5,616 nt of DNA from Oscillospiraceae bacterium (GCA_017472375.1 JAFUQL010000341.1:1-5616), one strand, 5' to 3'. Shown: positions 1 through 5,208, counted from the first letter of the stretch. Notes: generated by a model not told the origin, from the sequence alone. Program-made: numbers and translations.

Positions 1-165
1 AGTTGTAAAGTAGTAAAACATCATTTCTGCATCCGGCGCAAAAGCAGCGGCTTCAGCCACCGGGATTTGTGCAAAAAGCGAGGGGTTTTCCACCGTGATC
101 CGCGGCAAATTTTGCCCGGTCAAAAGCACGGATGGGCCACCCGCGCGCAATGGCAGGCAGCCCAT
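1..165 (-). CDS. Possible 5' part of an unidentified gene, running off the left edge
   Basis: An open frame of 55 codons runs from an ATG at 165 to the window edge with no stop. Its composition is more protein-like than the other frames here: few basic residues, and phrases such as VLLTGQNLPRI and AEMMFYYFTT. I recognise no family. Against it, there is no Shine-Dalgarno sequence before the ATG, and that ATG lies inside the stem of the hairpin that probably ends the upstream operon. If the gene is real, its start may be further downstream (a GTG or TTG after the hairpin) or outside the window. A chance open frame in GC-rich DNA is equally possible. Confidence 0.2.
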   Translation of the reverse strand, partial: MGCLPLRAGGPSVLLTGQNLPRITVENPSLFAQIPVAEAAAFAPDAEMMFYYFTT

Positions 166-166
166 C
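121..166 (-). terminator. Probable intrinsic terminator of the metal-GTPase operon
   Basis: In the minus-strand transcript, bases 166-153 pair with 144-131 as a continuous 14-bp stem (arms GATGGGCTGCC and GGTGGCCCATC, extended inward) with an 8-nt loop at 152-145. Three of the pairs are G-U. In the plus-strand transcript these become A-C mismatches, so the fold favours the minus strand. The 3' arm is followed by CGTGCTTTTG, a weak, displaced U-tract. It lies 14 nt past the stop codon of the last operon gene. The poor U-tract is the main reason for doubt. Confidence 0.5.
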
Positions 167-179
167 GATGTATCGTGTT

Positions 180-653
180 TTAGCCCTGGCAGCCCAGGTC
201 GTCCCAGTTGGCAAAGTCCTCGGGGCTGGCGATGCGGGTGGGGTCCAGCTTGCCATCGGCGTCCACCGGCTTATCGGCGGTGCCCAGCTCCACAGGGTTG
301 GCGTTGGGGGCGGCGGTGGTGGCGCTGATGTCCTCCCAGATGCGGGCCACCACGTCGGCAGCCTCCGCATCGATCTCCTCGCCGGTCTGGGCGGCAGCGC
401 GGGCCACAGCCTCAGCGGCCTCGGCGGGGTCGATCTCAGGGATGGTCTCCTCGGCGGCAGGCTCCTCGGCGGGCTCCTCCACGGCAGGGGCCTCCACCAC
501 GATCTCCTCCTCGCTGCCCAGATCCACCGAGAACACGTCGTCAGCGGGCTCCTCGGCCACGATGGGCTTGTCCATGTCCTTCAGCAGCTTGCAGGCGACT
601 GCGCCGGCAGCCACACCGATGCCAATGGCGATCAAACGTCGAATCATGCTCAT
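180..653 (-). CDS. Small acidic protein with one N-terminal membrane anchor
   Basis: This is a 157-aa protein of unrecognised family. Residues 1-6 carry two Arg, and residues 7-20 (LIAIGIGVAAGAVA) form a Gly/Ala-rich hydrophobic stretch of membrane-anchor length, followed by a Lys-containing segment (K22, K25, K29). Residues 33-105 are rich in Glu, Ala and Pro (EEPAEEPAAEE-like runs) and probably disordered or partly helical. The remainder is polar and ends in DDLGCQG. The AVAC at 18-21 resembles a poor lipobox, so a lipoprotein is an alternative to a simple anchor. Start: the ATG at 653 has AGGAG (666-662) 8 nt upstream. It lies 18 bases past the preceding gene on the same strand, so it is almost certainly co-transcribed with the two GTPases. 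An acidic tail could weakly hold cations or dock a partner, but that is speculation. Confidence 0.8.
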   Translation of the reverse strand: MSMIRRLIAIGIGVAAGAVACKLLKDMDKPIVAEEPADDVFSVDLGSEEEIVVEAPAVEEPAEEPAAEETIPEIDPAEAAEAVARAAAQTGEEIDAEAADVVARIWEDISATTAAPNANPVELGTADKPVDADGKLDPTRIASPEDFANWDDLGCQG

Positions 654-671
654 GGTCGTTTCTCCTCTCTG

Positions 672-1634
672 TCAGCTGAAGGTCACCACGTCCTCGGCGG
701 GGGCGGTGCCGTCCACCACCTCAAGGGCGGTCAGCACCGGGCCTTCGCCCCGGAAGATGGGGTGATACTTCACATTCACTTTTGCGGTCACGGTGACCCA
801 GGTCCGCTGGGGCAGCTCCTTATACCGGTCGTACTTGCAGGGGAAGCCCACGAACTGGATGTCGTTGGCACAGCAGGTCATGGCGAAACGGCCGGGCACG
901 AAGCAGCCCTTGCCCGCCCGGGGGGTCTGGCAGACCTGCGCAGTGAACCGCACCGTCTTGCCCTTGTACTTGGCGGGGGTCTCGGTGCAGTCCATGTACC
1001 AGATGCCGAAGTCCTCGTCCTTGATGTCGATGACCGGCGCCTCGATGTCAAAGGGCAGCGGGTCGGGGATGTCGTCGTAGGCCACCGAGCCGTCGGCGTA
1101 CTCGTAGGCGATGTCGCAGCGGCGGGAGGCCTGCCGCACCACCTTGTGGACGAACATCCGGCTGTCCGGGTCGTCCAGATGCTCGGCACGGTTCAGCACG
1201 ATCAGCTCGCTGGCGGCGATCTTGTCCAGGATCAGGCCGCGCATGGAGTTGTCGTTGGCGTACAGCTTGAAGGTGGAGCCGTCCGCGGTGGCGATGCACT
1301 GGTAGATGACCCAGTTGTCGGGCAGCGCCTCGGCCAGGTCGTTCATCATCCACATGCCGTTGTACTCGATGACCACACGGCCGCAGTCAGACTTCTGCGC
1401 CAGCATCTCCAGATTGGCCCGGGTCAGCTCGCTCTTGTCCTCCAGCATGGCGGGATACACGCCGCCGAAGGCAAACTTCTCGCTGTCGTACTCCTCCTCG
1501 CCGTCCTCACAGATCAGCAGCAGGGTCTTGTCGCCGGAGTCGAACTGGGGATCCTCGAAGGTCTCCTGGATGAATTTGGTCTTGCCGGACTCCAGAAAGC
1601 CCACAAACAGATATACGGGAATTTCCTTGTTCAT
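672..1634 (-). CDS. COG0523-like P-loop GTPase fused to a DUF1980/YcgQ-like C-terminal domain
   Basis: This 320-aa protein has two parts. Residues 5-195 resemble the SIMIBI/COG0523 GTPase fold: Walker A GFLESGKT (12-19), a strand ending LLLICEDGEEEYD (38-50), VIEYNGMW (88-95) where the family has the EPSG switch, and LNRAE (147-151) where NKxD is expected. The CxCC metal motif of true CobW-type metallochaperones is absent. Residues 205-310 resemble the C-terminal domain of DUF1980/TIGR03943 (YcgQ-like) proteins, with YKGKTVRFTAQV, then the signature GRFAMTCCANDIQFVGF (248-264) and a TWVTVTAKV strand. No transmembrane segment is visible, so it is probably cytosolic. Start: the ATG at 1634 is preferred, with AAAGGAA at 1647-1641 at good spacing; a TTG directly upstream (1637) is less likely. 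It sits 30 nt after the His-rich GTPase and 18 nt before the anchored acidic protein. Its role is inferred to be metal allocation together with the first gene. Confidence 0.85.
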   Translation of the reverse strand: MNKEIPVYLFVGFLESGKTKFIQETFEDPQFDSGDKTLLLICEDGEEEYDSEKFAFGGVYPAMLEDKSELTRANLEMLAQKSDCGRVVIEYNGMWMMNDLAEALPDNWVIYQCIATADGSTFKLYANDNSMRGLILDKIAASELIVLNRAEHLDDPDSRMFVHKVVRQASRRCDIAYEYADGSVAYDDIPDPLPFDIEAPVIDIKDEDFGIWYMDCTETPAKYKGKTVRFTAQVCQTPRAGKGCFVPGRFAMTCCANDIQFVGFPCKYDRYKELPQRTWVTVTAKVNVKYHPIFRGEGPVLTALEVVDGTAPAEDVVTFS

Positions 1635-1664
1635 CAACGTTTCCTTTCGCGCTAACAGTCGCGC

Positions 1665-3017
1665 TTACAGCTTGAACAGGGTCTCCAGCGCCTGCTCATC
1701 CATCTTGCTGCCGATAACGCACAGACGGCCGGTCACATCGGCGGCACCGGTGCGCACCTCATGCTCGCCGGGCACATAGTCGAAGTGGAACCACTCGCCG
1801 TCCACACCGGCCACGATGCCCTTGGCGCGCAGCACGGCGCCCAGCTCGCCGGAGTCCAGGCTCTCCAGAGCAAACTCCAGCTCGGCTCGGGTGAACTTGC
1901 GGGCGGTCTCGCGGCCCCAGCTGGTGAACACCTCGTCGGCGTGATGGTGGTGATGGTCGTGGCCACAGCCGCAGCTGCAGTGCTCACCGTGCTCATGGTG
2001 ATGCTCATGCTCATGGTCGTGGCAGCCGCACTCGCAATGCTCGTCGTGCTCGTGATGCTCATGGTGGTGATGCTCGTGCTCACCGTGCTCGTGATGATGC
2101 TCATGCTCGTGGTCGTGGCAGCCGCACTCGCAGTGCTCGTCATGCTCGTGGTGCTCATGGTGGTGATGCTCATGCTCGCCGTGCTCATGATGATGCTCAT
2201 GCTCGTGGTCATGGCAGCCGCACTCGCAATGCTCGTCATGCTCGTGGTGCTCATGGTGGTGATGCTCATGCTCGCCGTGCTCGTGATGGTGCTCATGCTC
2301 ATCCTCATCCTCATCGTGATGATGGCCGCAGCTGCACACACCGTGCTCATCGTAGTGATGCTCATGGTGATGGGCATGGGCAGCGGCGCGGGCCTGCTCC
2401 AGCAGAGCCTGCACAAAGTCGTCCTCGCTCTCCATGGCGTGGACGATCTGGGCGCCGGTCAGCTGATCCCAGTCGGTGGTCACGATGGTGGCCTTGGCGT
2501 TCTTGGTGCGCAGCAGATCCACCGCCTTGGCGATCTTGGCCTCGTCGGCGGCGCCGGTGCGGCTCAGCAGAATGGTGGAGGCGTGCTCGATCTGGTCGTT
2601 GTAGAACTCACCGAAGTTCTTCATATACAGCCGCACCTTGTTCACGTCGGCCACGGTGACGAAGCTGTTCAGCTTCACGTCCTCCTCGGCGGCCACGCTC
2701 TCCACAGCGCGGGTCACGTCGCTGAGCTTGCCCACGCCGGAGGGCTCGATCAGGATGCGGTCGGGGCGGTACTGCTCCACCACCTGCTTCAGAGCCACGC
2801 GGAAGTCGCCCACCAGGCTGCAGCAGATGCAGCCGGAGTTCATCTCGGTGATCTCGATGCCGGCCTCTTTCAGAAAGCCGCCGTCGATGCCGATCTCACC
2901 GAACTCGTTCTCGATCAGCACGATCTGCTCGCCCTTGAAGGCCTCCGCGATCAGCTTCTTGATGAGGGTCGTCTTGCCGGCGCCCAGAAAGCCGGAAAAA
3001 ATGTCGATCTTGGTCAT
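1665..3017 (-). CDS. COG0523 (CobW/ZagA-type) metal-chaperone GTPase with giant His/Cys repeat domain
   Basis: This is a 450-aa G3E GTPase. Visible motifs are Walker A GFLGAGKTT (9-17), ENEFGEIGID (36-45), the metal-binding CxCC within NSGCICCSL (C63, C65, C66), and the switch/Walker-B region IEPSG (90-94). The guanine-specificity NKxD position reads SRTGAAD (152-158), which is atypical. Residues 214-359 are a metal-binding insert with 70 His in 146 residues plus 14 Cys in CSC, CECGC and CSCGC clusters. Residues about 362-450 are the CobW C-terminal domain (AVLRAKGIV, GEWFHFDYVPG). Family members load or allocate Zn, Co or Ni using GTP in the cytosol; Bacillus ZagA is a zinc example with a much shorter His stretch. 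Without a known client the metal is undetermined, with zinc the best guess. The ATG at 3017 follows AGAGG at 3032-3028 with 10-nt spacing. It is first in a three-gene minus-strand operon. Confidence 0.95.
   Translation of the reverse strand: MTKIDIFSGFLGAGKTTLIKKLIAEAFKGEQIVLIENEFGEIGIDGGFLKEAGIEITEMNSGCICCSLVGDFRVALKQVVEQYRPDRILIEPSGVGKLSDVTRAVESVAAEEDVKLNSFVTVADVNKVRLYMKNFGEFYNDQIEHASTILLSRTGAADEAKIAKAVDLLRTKNAKATIVTTDWDQLTGAQIVHAMESEDDFVQALLEQARAAAHAHHHEHHYDEHGVCSCGHHHDEDEDEHEHHHEHGEHEHHHHEHHEHDEHCECGCHDHEHEHHHEHGEHEHHHHEHHEHDEHCECGCHDHEHEHHHEHGEHEHHHHEHHEHDEHCECGCHDHEHEHHHEHGEHCSCGCGHDHHHHHADEVFTSWGRETARKFTRAELEFALESLDSGELGAVLRAKGIVAGVDGEWFHFDYVPGEHEVRTGAADVTGRLCVIGSKMDEQALETLFKL
1980..2297 (-). 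repeat. In-frame 96-bp tandem repeats encoding His/Cys metal-binding units (3 full + 1 partial)
   Basis: Three consecutive 96-bp units (2297-2202, 2201-2106, 2105-2010) each encode the same 32 residues, running from HEHHHEHGEH through EHHHHEHHEH to DEHCECGCHDHE. A partial fourth (2009-1980) encodes only the first ten residues before switching to CSCGCG. The protein copies are identical. At the DNA level I count 4 differences between copies 1 and 2 and 7 between copies 2 and 3, all third-position transitions (CAT/CAC, GGC/GGT). Each unit carries 16 His and one CxCxC. The copies extend the metal-binding insert of the COG0523 protein and are a natural site for copy-number change by recombination or slippage. 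Confidence 0.95.
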
Positions 3018-3027
3018 GTCGTCTTTA

Positions 3028-3106
3028 CCTCTCTGCGGCCGCTGGCCGCCTGTCTTTGGTTCTATGTGGGCCGCGGTGTGCGGCGTTTGGATGCTTCTTT
3101 ACCTCT
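3028..3106 (-). promoter_or_regulatory. Structured operon leader with duplicated RBS-like element and hairpin
   Basis: The leader contains AGAGGTAAAGA twice on the minus strand: at 3032-3022, where it provides the ribosome binding site of the first GTPase gene, and at 3106-3096, near the predicted transcript start. Directly upstream of the functional copy, GCGGCC (3049-3044) and GGCCGC (3040-3035) form a perfect 6-bp hairpin with a 3-nt loop. The upstream copy is followed by ATC, not ATG, at similar spacing, so it opens no obvious leader peptide. The hairpin could influence ribosome access; no known riboswitch class was recognised. Confidence 0.4.
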
Positions 3107-3109
3107 AAT

Positions 3110-3135
3110 ATTATAACAAACCTGTCAACTGGCAA
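3110..3135 (-). promoter_or_regulatory. Promoter of the metal-GTPase operon (extended -10)
   Basis: On the minus strand, TGTTATAAT (3118-3110) is a perfect extended -10 element (TG, one base, TATAAT). It sits in the only AT-rich patch upstream of the operon and predicts a leader of about 85-90 nt. A properly spaced -35 is not clear: TTGACA (3128-3123) is too close at 7 nt, and TTGCCA (3135-3130) stands 14 nt from TATAAT or 16 nt from the overlapping TAATAT. The local palindrome TAATATTA (3106-3113) could be part of a repressor site, but it does not match the full Bacillus Zur box well enough to name. Confidence 0.6.
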
Positions 3136-3249
3136 ATGGCCGAAACAGGGCGTTTTTTCATCGCCCAATTGCCCTATTTTGCCAATTTGGGCTGCCTGCC
3201 CGCCCCGGCGCGGCAGCATCGGCGCACACAGGCAATTTTTTTGCGTTTT

Positions 3250-3287
3250 TTGAAACATTTTGTCGCCCTGCATCGTATGCAATAATA
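3250..3287 (+). promoter_or_regulatory. Candidate promoter of the amidase gene
   Basis: TTGAAA (3250-3255) is a fair -35. The AT-rich segment TATGCAATAAT (3276-3286) contains TGCAATAAT, which reads as an imperfect extended -10, but the spacing from TTGAAA to AATAAT is long (25 nt). The alternative TCGTAT (3273-3278) has ideal 17-nt spacing but a poor -10. Position, just upstream of the AAAGGAG site, supports a promoter here; the exact elements are uncertain. Confidence 0.35.
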
Positions 3288-3319
3288 GAGGATAAAGTTT
3301 TTTCAAAGGAGTCTGTACC

Positions 3320-4102
3320 GTGACCGAACAGGAATACTTCCGCCGCCGCCGTGAGCGTGCCGCCCACCGCCGTCCCACCCGCCGCCGTCCCTCGCTCCTG
3401 TTTGCTGTGTGCACAGCCGGCATCGTGCTTTTGCTGGCGGTCGTCTTTTTTGTCAGCCGCAGCCTTGTTGCCGACAAAAACGAGCCTCCCTGGGTCATCG
3501 CCGTTGACCCGGGACACGGCGGCAAAGACCTGGGCGCGGTGGGGCTTATCGGCGAAGTGGAGCTGAACTATGCCGTCGCAGAGTCGCTCTGTGCGCTTTT
3601 GGACGCTGACCCGGATTTCATTCCCGTCCTCACCCATACCGGGGAGGGCGGCACCCCCAAAGAGCGTGCCCGCACTGCCGCGCGCAAAAAGGCCGATTTG
3701 TTCCTCTCCATTCACGGAAACTCCGACGGCACGGGCGAGGCGCGGGGCTTTGAATGCTACCCGGAGCTGCCCGGCCACGGGCAGCACGAGGAGAGCCTGC
3801 GTTTTGCCAAACTCATCTGCAAGGAGATGGAGCCGCTGTGCGCCCGGATGCGGGGCGAAGGGGGGATCCGCTACGCATATTTTGACGAAGCCGATACCAA
3901 ATACTTTGTGGAAGCCTACGCCGCCGAGGGCATCGAGGAGCCGAGCTTCGGGGTGCTGGAGTACACAAAATGTCCCGCTGTGCTGGCGGAGCAGTGCTTC
4001 GTTACCAATGCAGAGGACGTGGTCTTTTTTGCGAGCGAAGAGGGCATACAGGCCGCCGCCGATGCCTACTACCAGGCCATCAAAGCATATTTCGGCCGAT
4101 GA
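3320..4102 (+). CDS. Membrane-anchored N-acetylmuramoyl-L-alanine amidase (Amidase_3)
   Basis: This 260-aa zinc amidase cleaves the amide bond between N-acetylmuramic acid and the stem peptide of peptidoglycan. Residues 1-24 are cytosolic and strongly basic (RRRRER, RRPTRRR), residues 25-46 form a single signal anchor, and residues 57-260 are the catalytic domain. The Amidase_3 landmarks are present: VDPGHGG (62-68, ligand H66), GEVELNYA (ligand E79), LSIHGN (129-134, ligand H132) and VLAEQCFVTN (catalytic E224). There are no SH3, LysM or SPOR wall-binding repeats, so the architecture is like CwlD of endospore formers (about 240 aa), though I cannot tell a sporulation enzyme from a vegetative autolysin. 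Start: GTG at 3320 with AAAGGAG (3305-3311) 8 nt upstream. It is monocistronic, divergent from the metal operon and closed by a strong terminator. Confidence 0.93.
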   Translation: MTEQEYFRRRRERAAHRRPTRRRPSLLFAVCTAGIVLLLAVVFFVSRSLVADKNEPPWVIAVDPGHGGKDLGAVGLIGEVELNYAVAESLCALLDADPDFIPVLTHTGEGGTPKERARTAARKKADLFLSIHGNSDGTGEARGFECYPELPGHGQHEESLRFAKLICKEMEPLCARMRGEGGIRYAYFDEADTKYFVEAYAAEGIEEPSFGVLEYTKCPAVLAEQCFVTNAEDVVFFASEEGIQAAADAYYQAIKAYFGR

Positions 4103-4123
4103 TACGCCGCTTCGCCCCTCCCG

Positions 4124-4146
4124 GCGCCCTGCGGGGCGCTTTTTTT
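4124..4146 (+). terminator. Strong intrinsic terminator after the amidase gene
   Basis: GCGCCC (4124-4129) and GGGCGC (4134-4139) form a GC-only 6-bp stem with a TGCG tetraloop, followed at once by seven T (4140-4146). It begins 21 nt past the amidase stop codon and isolates that gene from the LysR gene downstream. Confidence 0.9.
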
Positions 4147-4215
4147 GCGCAAACGCCCTTCTTATCACAAAACGCATTTGCCATAGAGTTTCTCCGAAAT
4201 ACGCCCGCCCAAACA

Positions 4216-4243
4216 TTGACTTTTATAATGAAAATGTTATGAT
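4216..4243 (+). promoter_or_regulatory. Sigma-A-type promoter of the LysR gene
   Basis: TTGACT (4216-4221) and TATGAT (4238-4243) are each one base from consensus, with a 16-nt spacer, in a distinctly AT-rich stretch. The predicted start is near 4250, giving a leader of about 50 nt to the ATG at 4302. The -10 overlaps the LysR-type dyad described separately. Confidence 0.65.
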
Positions 4244-4254
4244 ATATTCAACAT
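4234..4254. promoter_or_regulatory. Candidate LysR box (T-N11-A dyad) over the LysR promoter
   Basis: ATGTT (4234-4238) and AACAT (4250-4254) are a perfect 5-bp inverted repeat with an 11-nt centre, which gives exactly the T-N11-A pattern typical of LysR-family binding sites. It covers the -10 and predicted start of the LysR gene, the usual place for autorepression. Such short dyads arise by chance in AT-rich DNA, so this is a candidate only. Confidence 0.4.
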
Positions 4255-4301
4255 CTCTGTTATGAACGTTGGATAGATTGCGGATGATCGGAGGACCATG
4301 T

Positions 4302-5201
4302 ATGAACCTGAAACAGGCCCGTTATATGAAGACCATCGCGCAGGAGGGCAGCATCACTGCGGCAGCAAAAAAGCTGTACGTCAGCCAGCCCTCGCTGAGC
4401 CAGATGCTGCGGCAGGTGGAGACCGAACTGGGTCTGCCCATCTTCGACCGCAGTGTTTCGCCCTTCCGCCTGACCTACGCAGGCGAACAGTACCTGCGCA
4501 CCGCCCAGATCATGCTGGCCGCCGCCGAGCGGCTGGAGAACCAGCTTCGGGAGATCAAGCAGGAGAACACCGGCCGGCTGCGGCTGGGCATCAGCGTACA
4601 GCGGGCCATGCAGGTGCTGCCCGCCGCCCTGCCCCGGTTCTGGGAGCAGTACCCCAGCGTTTCGGTGGAGCTGACCGAGGCCGGCAGCACCAAGCTGGAG
4701 GACATGGTACGGGACGGCCGGCTGGACATGGCCCTGGCAGCCATTGCCTCCGCCAGCCCTCATCTGACCTACGAGCTGATCGAACAGGAGGTCATCGGCA
4801 TTCTGGCCGGCGCGGGCAGCCATCTGGCCCAGACCCAGCCCGCCGGCACCCTTGTGACACTGGAGGATGCCCGCGAGGACACCTTCATCAGCCTGAAGCA
4901 GGGCCACAGCGTGCGGCTGGTACAGGACAAGCTGTTCCGCACCGCCGGCATCCGCCCCCACATCCTGCTGGAGAGCGACAGCATGGAGGTGGCCAAGCGG
5001 GTGGCGCTGGGCACCGGCAGCTGCCTGCTGTGCTCCAACATCTACATGGACAGTTTGGTCCGGCGCAAGGGCGGCGCCTTCTATCCGCTGAAAAACTACG
5101 AAAACAAACGGCACTTCTATGTCTGTTACCGCAAGGACGAGTACCTGCCCCGGTATATGCGCGACTTCATCCAGATCACCAGTGAGGTGCTGAGCCGATA
5201 A
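4302..5201 (+). CDS. LysR-family transcriptional regulator
   Basis: This 299-aa protein has the usual family length and layout. An N-terminal winged helix-turn-helix spans residues 1-60, with the recognition region GSITAAAKKLYVSQPSLSQM (16-35) and wing ending LPIFDRS. A linker helix spans about 62-88 (QYLRTAQIMLAAAERLENQL). The periplasmic-binding-like effector domain starts at TGRLRLGI (90-97) and runs to the end. The effector cannot be read from the sequence. Start: the ATG at 4302 has GGAGG (4290-4294) 7 nt upstream and gives the canonical MNLKQARYM opening; in-frame starts at 4284 and 4269 lack a ribosome site. It has its own promoter and an overlapping LysR-type dyad, suggesting autorepression. 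The FMN reductase gene 90 nt downstream on the same strand is a plausible target, although LysR targets are more often divergent. Confidence 0.95.
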   Translation: MNLKQARYMKTIAQEGSITAAAKKLYVSQPSLSQMLRQVETELGLPIFDRSVSPFRLTYAGEQYLRTAQIMLAAAERLENQLREIKQENTGRLRLGISVQRAMQVLPAALPRFWEQYPSVSVELTEAGSTKLEDMVRDGRLDMALAAIASASPHLTYELIEQEVIGILAGAGSHLAQTQPAGTLVTLEDAREDTFISLKQGHSVRLVQDKLFRTAGIRPHILLESDSMEVAKRVALGTGSCLLCSNIYMDSLVRRKGGAFYPLKNYENKRHFYVCYRKDEYLPRYMRDFIQITSEVLSR

Positions 5202-5208
5202 AGAGCGC

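Larger units (their letters stand above)
3018..3319. other. Divergent intergenic region between the metal operon and the amidase gene
   Basis: About 300 bases separate two divergent genes. The left 120 bases hold the operon leader and its promoter (minus strand). The right 75 bases hold the amidase promoter candidates and ribosome binding site (AAAGGAG 3305-3311). Between them (about 3136-3240) lie short inverted repeats: GGGCG/CGCCC at 3148-3152 and 3162-3166, GCTGCC/GGCAGC at 3191-3196 and 3212-3217, and AATTGCC/GGCAATT at 3167-3173 and 3231-3237. None has the shape of a convincing terminator or riboswitch. I saw no credible ORF, tRNA or known small RNA in this stretch. Confidence 0.7.

Noticed and set aside
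132..1655. Long plus-strand open frame (about 507 codons) across the two downstream operon genes
   Set aside because: It runs antisense to two well-supported genes, is rich in Gly, His, Leu and Val as a by-product of reverse-reading GC-rich codons, and has no ribosome site or recognisable domain.
1980..2380. Tandem repeats as a CRISPR array or non-coding minisatellite
   Set aside because: The units are contiguous without spacers, lie in frame inside a gene, and vary only at silent positions.
1761..3116. Plus-strand open frame (about 451 codons) with a Val/Met/Leu-rich stretch resembling membrane helices
   Set aside because: The hydrophobic run is the reverse reading of CAT/CAC and GAG codons of the His/Glu repeats (ATG, GTG, CTC). 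The minus-strand frame has all COG0523 motifs, so this is a shadow.
3191..3250. GC-rich inverted repeats followed by a T-run (3235-3250) as a terminator or riboswitch
   Set aside because: The stems are short with long loops, the T-run does not directly follow a stem, and no plus-strand gene precedes it that would need termination.
3158..4216. Minus-strand open frame (about 352 codons) opposite the amidase gene
   Set aside because: It overlaps a gene with all Amidase_3 catalytic motifs, crosses the terminator and shows no family resemblance.
4298..4300. ATG at 4298 as an alternative start, giving a 295-codon plus-strand frame
   Set aside because: This frame yields a Gly/Arg/His/Pro-rich product without motifs. 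The ATG at 4302 in the next frame gives a canonical LysR protein with ideal ribosome-site spacing.
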